Positions 63,391 to 64,000 of a stretch of DNA of 64,000 nt are shown in pieces. The first letter of the stretch is position 1. Each line of letters opens with the position of its first letter. The notes under the pieces are model-generated. The model saw only the letters and a list, made by a program, of their open reading frames with translations. It ran no database searches and was not told the DNA's origin. A program made the translations under genes and the position numbers. The stretch covers positions 54,563,601 to 54,627,600 of the forward strand of contig NC_072894.1 of assembly GCF_027943255.1 (NCBI RefSeq), in the 5' to 3' direction. Origin of the DNA: Anastrepha obliqua (taxonomy: Eukaryota; Arthropoda; Insecta; Diptera; Tephritidae).

Positions 63391-64000
63391 AGATTTATTT
63401 ATTTATTTATTTAAAGAGAAACAATTATAAATAATTGCTACACTTAAATCTAAAGCACTGGCTGCCAGGGCCGTCGGCTAAAATTTTTTTTTTTTTTAAC
63501 ATACTTAGGTGATAATATTTAGTACAGAACGAAATGTGTATATTTATAGCTGATATGAGGATATTAGATTATATGCTTATTTTACATAGAGATACGAATT
63601 GCGATAGAATATTAACATTGGTGGTATTAATAAATTTAAGATGATCAGAAGGTTTAGTGTTAGTAAATAGAGCTGTCCTGATGTGTTGTTTCTCTGGGCA
63701 GTCATCGAGCAGGTGAGATACTGTGAGGTTGCAGTCGCCGCAAGAGGGACATCGTGGTGCAGAATCGCCGTTAAGTAGATGCGTGTGTGTGGCAATCGTT
63801 TCCAATTCTTAGCCTAACAAATTTTTTTATATTTTTGATTGGCAGGTTTACAGGAAAGGTCGATCGTGCACCATCGGGGTTGCAATTTTTATAGAAATGC
63901 TGGTATTTACTCCATTCTGTTTGCCATCTAACGTGCTGCTGTTTTTTGCAGAGTTTACGAATATCTGCATTTGTGAGGTAATCGAAAAGAAGAAGAGGTT
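63391..64000 (-). pseudogene. I-like LINE ORF2 C-terminus and 3' end, partial
   Basis: The - strand frame is open at the window edge (YLTNADIRKLCKKQQHVRWQ) and reads to KFVRLRIGNDC; a one-base slip near 63807 leads into the frame METIATHTHLLNGD with the C-terminal zinc segment CPSCGDCNLTVSHLLDDCPE, ending at 63569. This segment closes ORF2 of I/Jockey-type LINEs behind RNase H. The untranslated tail runs to a poly-A-like run (63484-63498 as T on +) and ends in a TAAA-type repeat (tttatttatttattta at about 63398-63413), typical of I-like elements. Confidence 0.7.

Overview
The window looks like repeat-rich insect chromatin, most likely from a dipteran and possibly a tephritid-like fly. The DNA is AT-rich and full of catacatatgtatg-type simple sequence. 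Every recognisable gene is a transposable element (TE) of an insect family: errantivirus-like and mdg1/412-like Gypsy, Copia, Jockey/I-like, RTE-like and LOA-like LINEs, mariners, Helitrons, Harbinger and tRNA-derived SINEs. The one host-derived coding sequence is a fragment of a fatty-acid-binding protein (FABP). I see no rRNA or tRNA gene, no CRISPR array and no convincing complete host gene.

Layout. 0-9 kb: two related errantivirus-like elements tail to tail, one on + (pol end only) and one on - (gag, protease, RT, integrase, env, all broken). 9-14 kb: a Jockey/I-like LINE on the - strand, cut by two mariners of the D-D-41-D type; the 10.9 kb mariner keeps an intact transposase. 15-16 kb: Helitron copy 1. 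16-18.5 kb: non-coding DNA with nested inverted and direct repeats. 18.5-22.5 kb: a decayed transposase fragment, two SINEs, a mariner remnant and two converging RTE-like LINEs. 22.5-26 kb: a rearranged mdg1/412-like Gypsy element with gag and leader on - and integrase on +. 26.2-30.8 kb: a young Copia element with 227-bp LTRs and a GGTTG target duplication.

30.9-45.9 kb is the most unusual part. A truncated FABP reading frame, placed behind an LTR-type promoter, is fused to a deletion derivative of the Gypsy element. A 3.37-kb transposon with long terminal inverted repeats (called element B here) has inserted beside it. The assembly is flanked by inverted FABP arms and has been tandemly duplicated. 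The second copy differs mainly by a 2,923-bp Helitron that lands exactly between A and T and carries a Harbinger fragment. The order of events can be read: chimera, element B insertion, duplication, Helitron.

46-52.8 kb: a LOA-like LINE (ORF1, endonuclease, RT, then a separate RNase H part) with Helitron copy 3 inside it. 53-64 kb: SINE pieces, a dispersed non-coding repeat, three mariner remnants, a roughly 680-bp AACAT pentamer array joined to Helitron copy 4, a small TIR element with a Cys-rich ORF, and the 3' end of an I-like LINE. Nearly everything is nested in something else, as expected of heterochromatin or a TE cluster.
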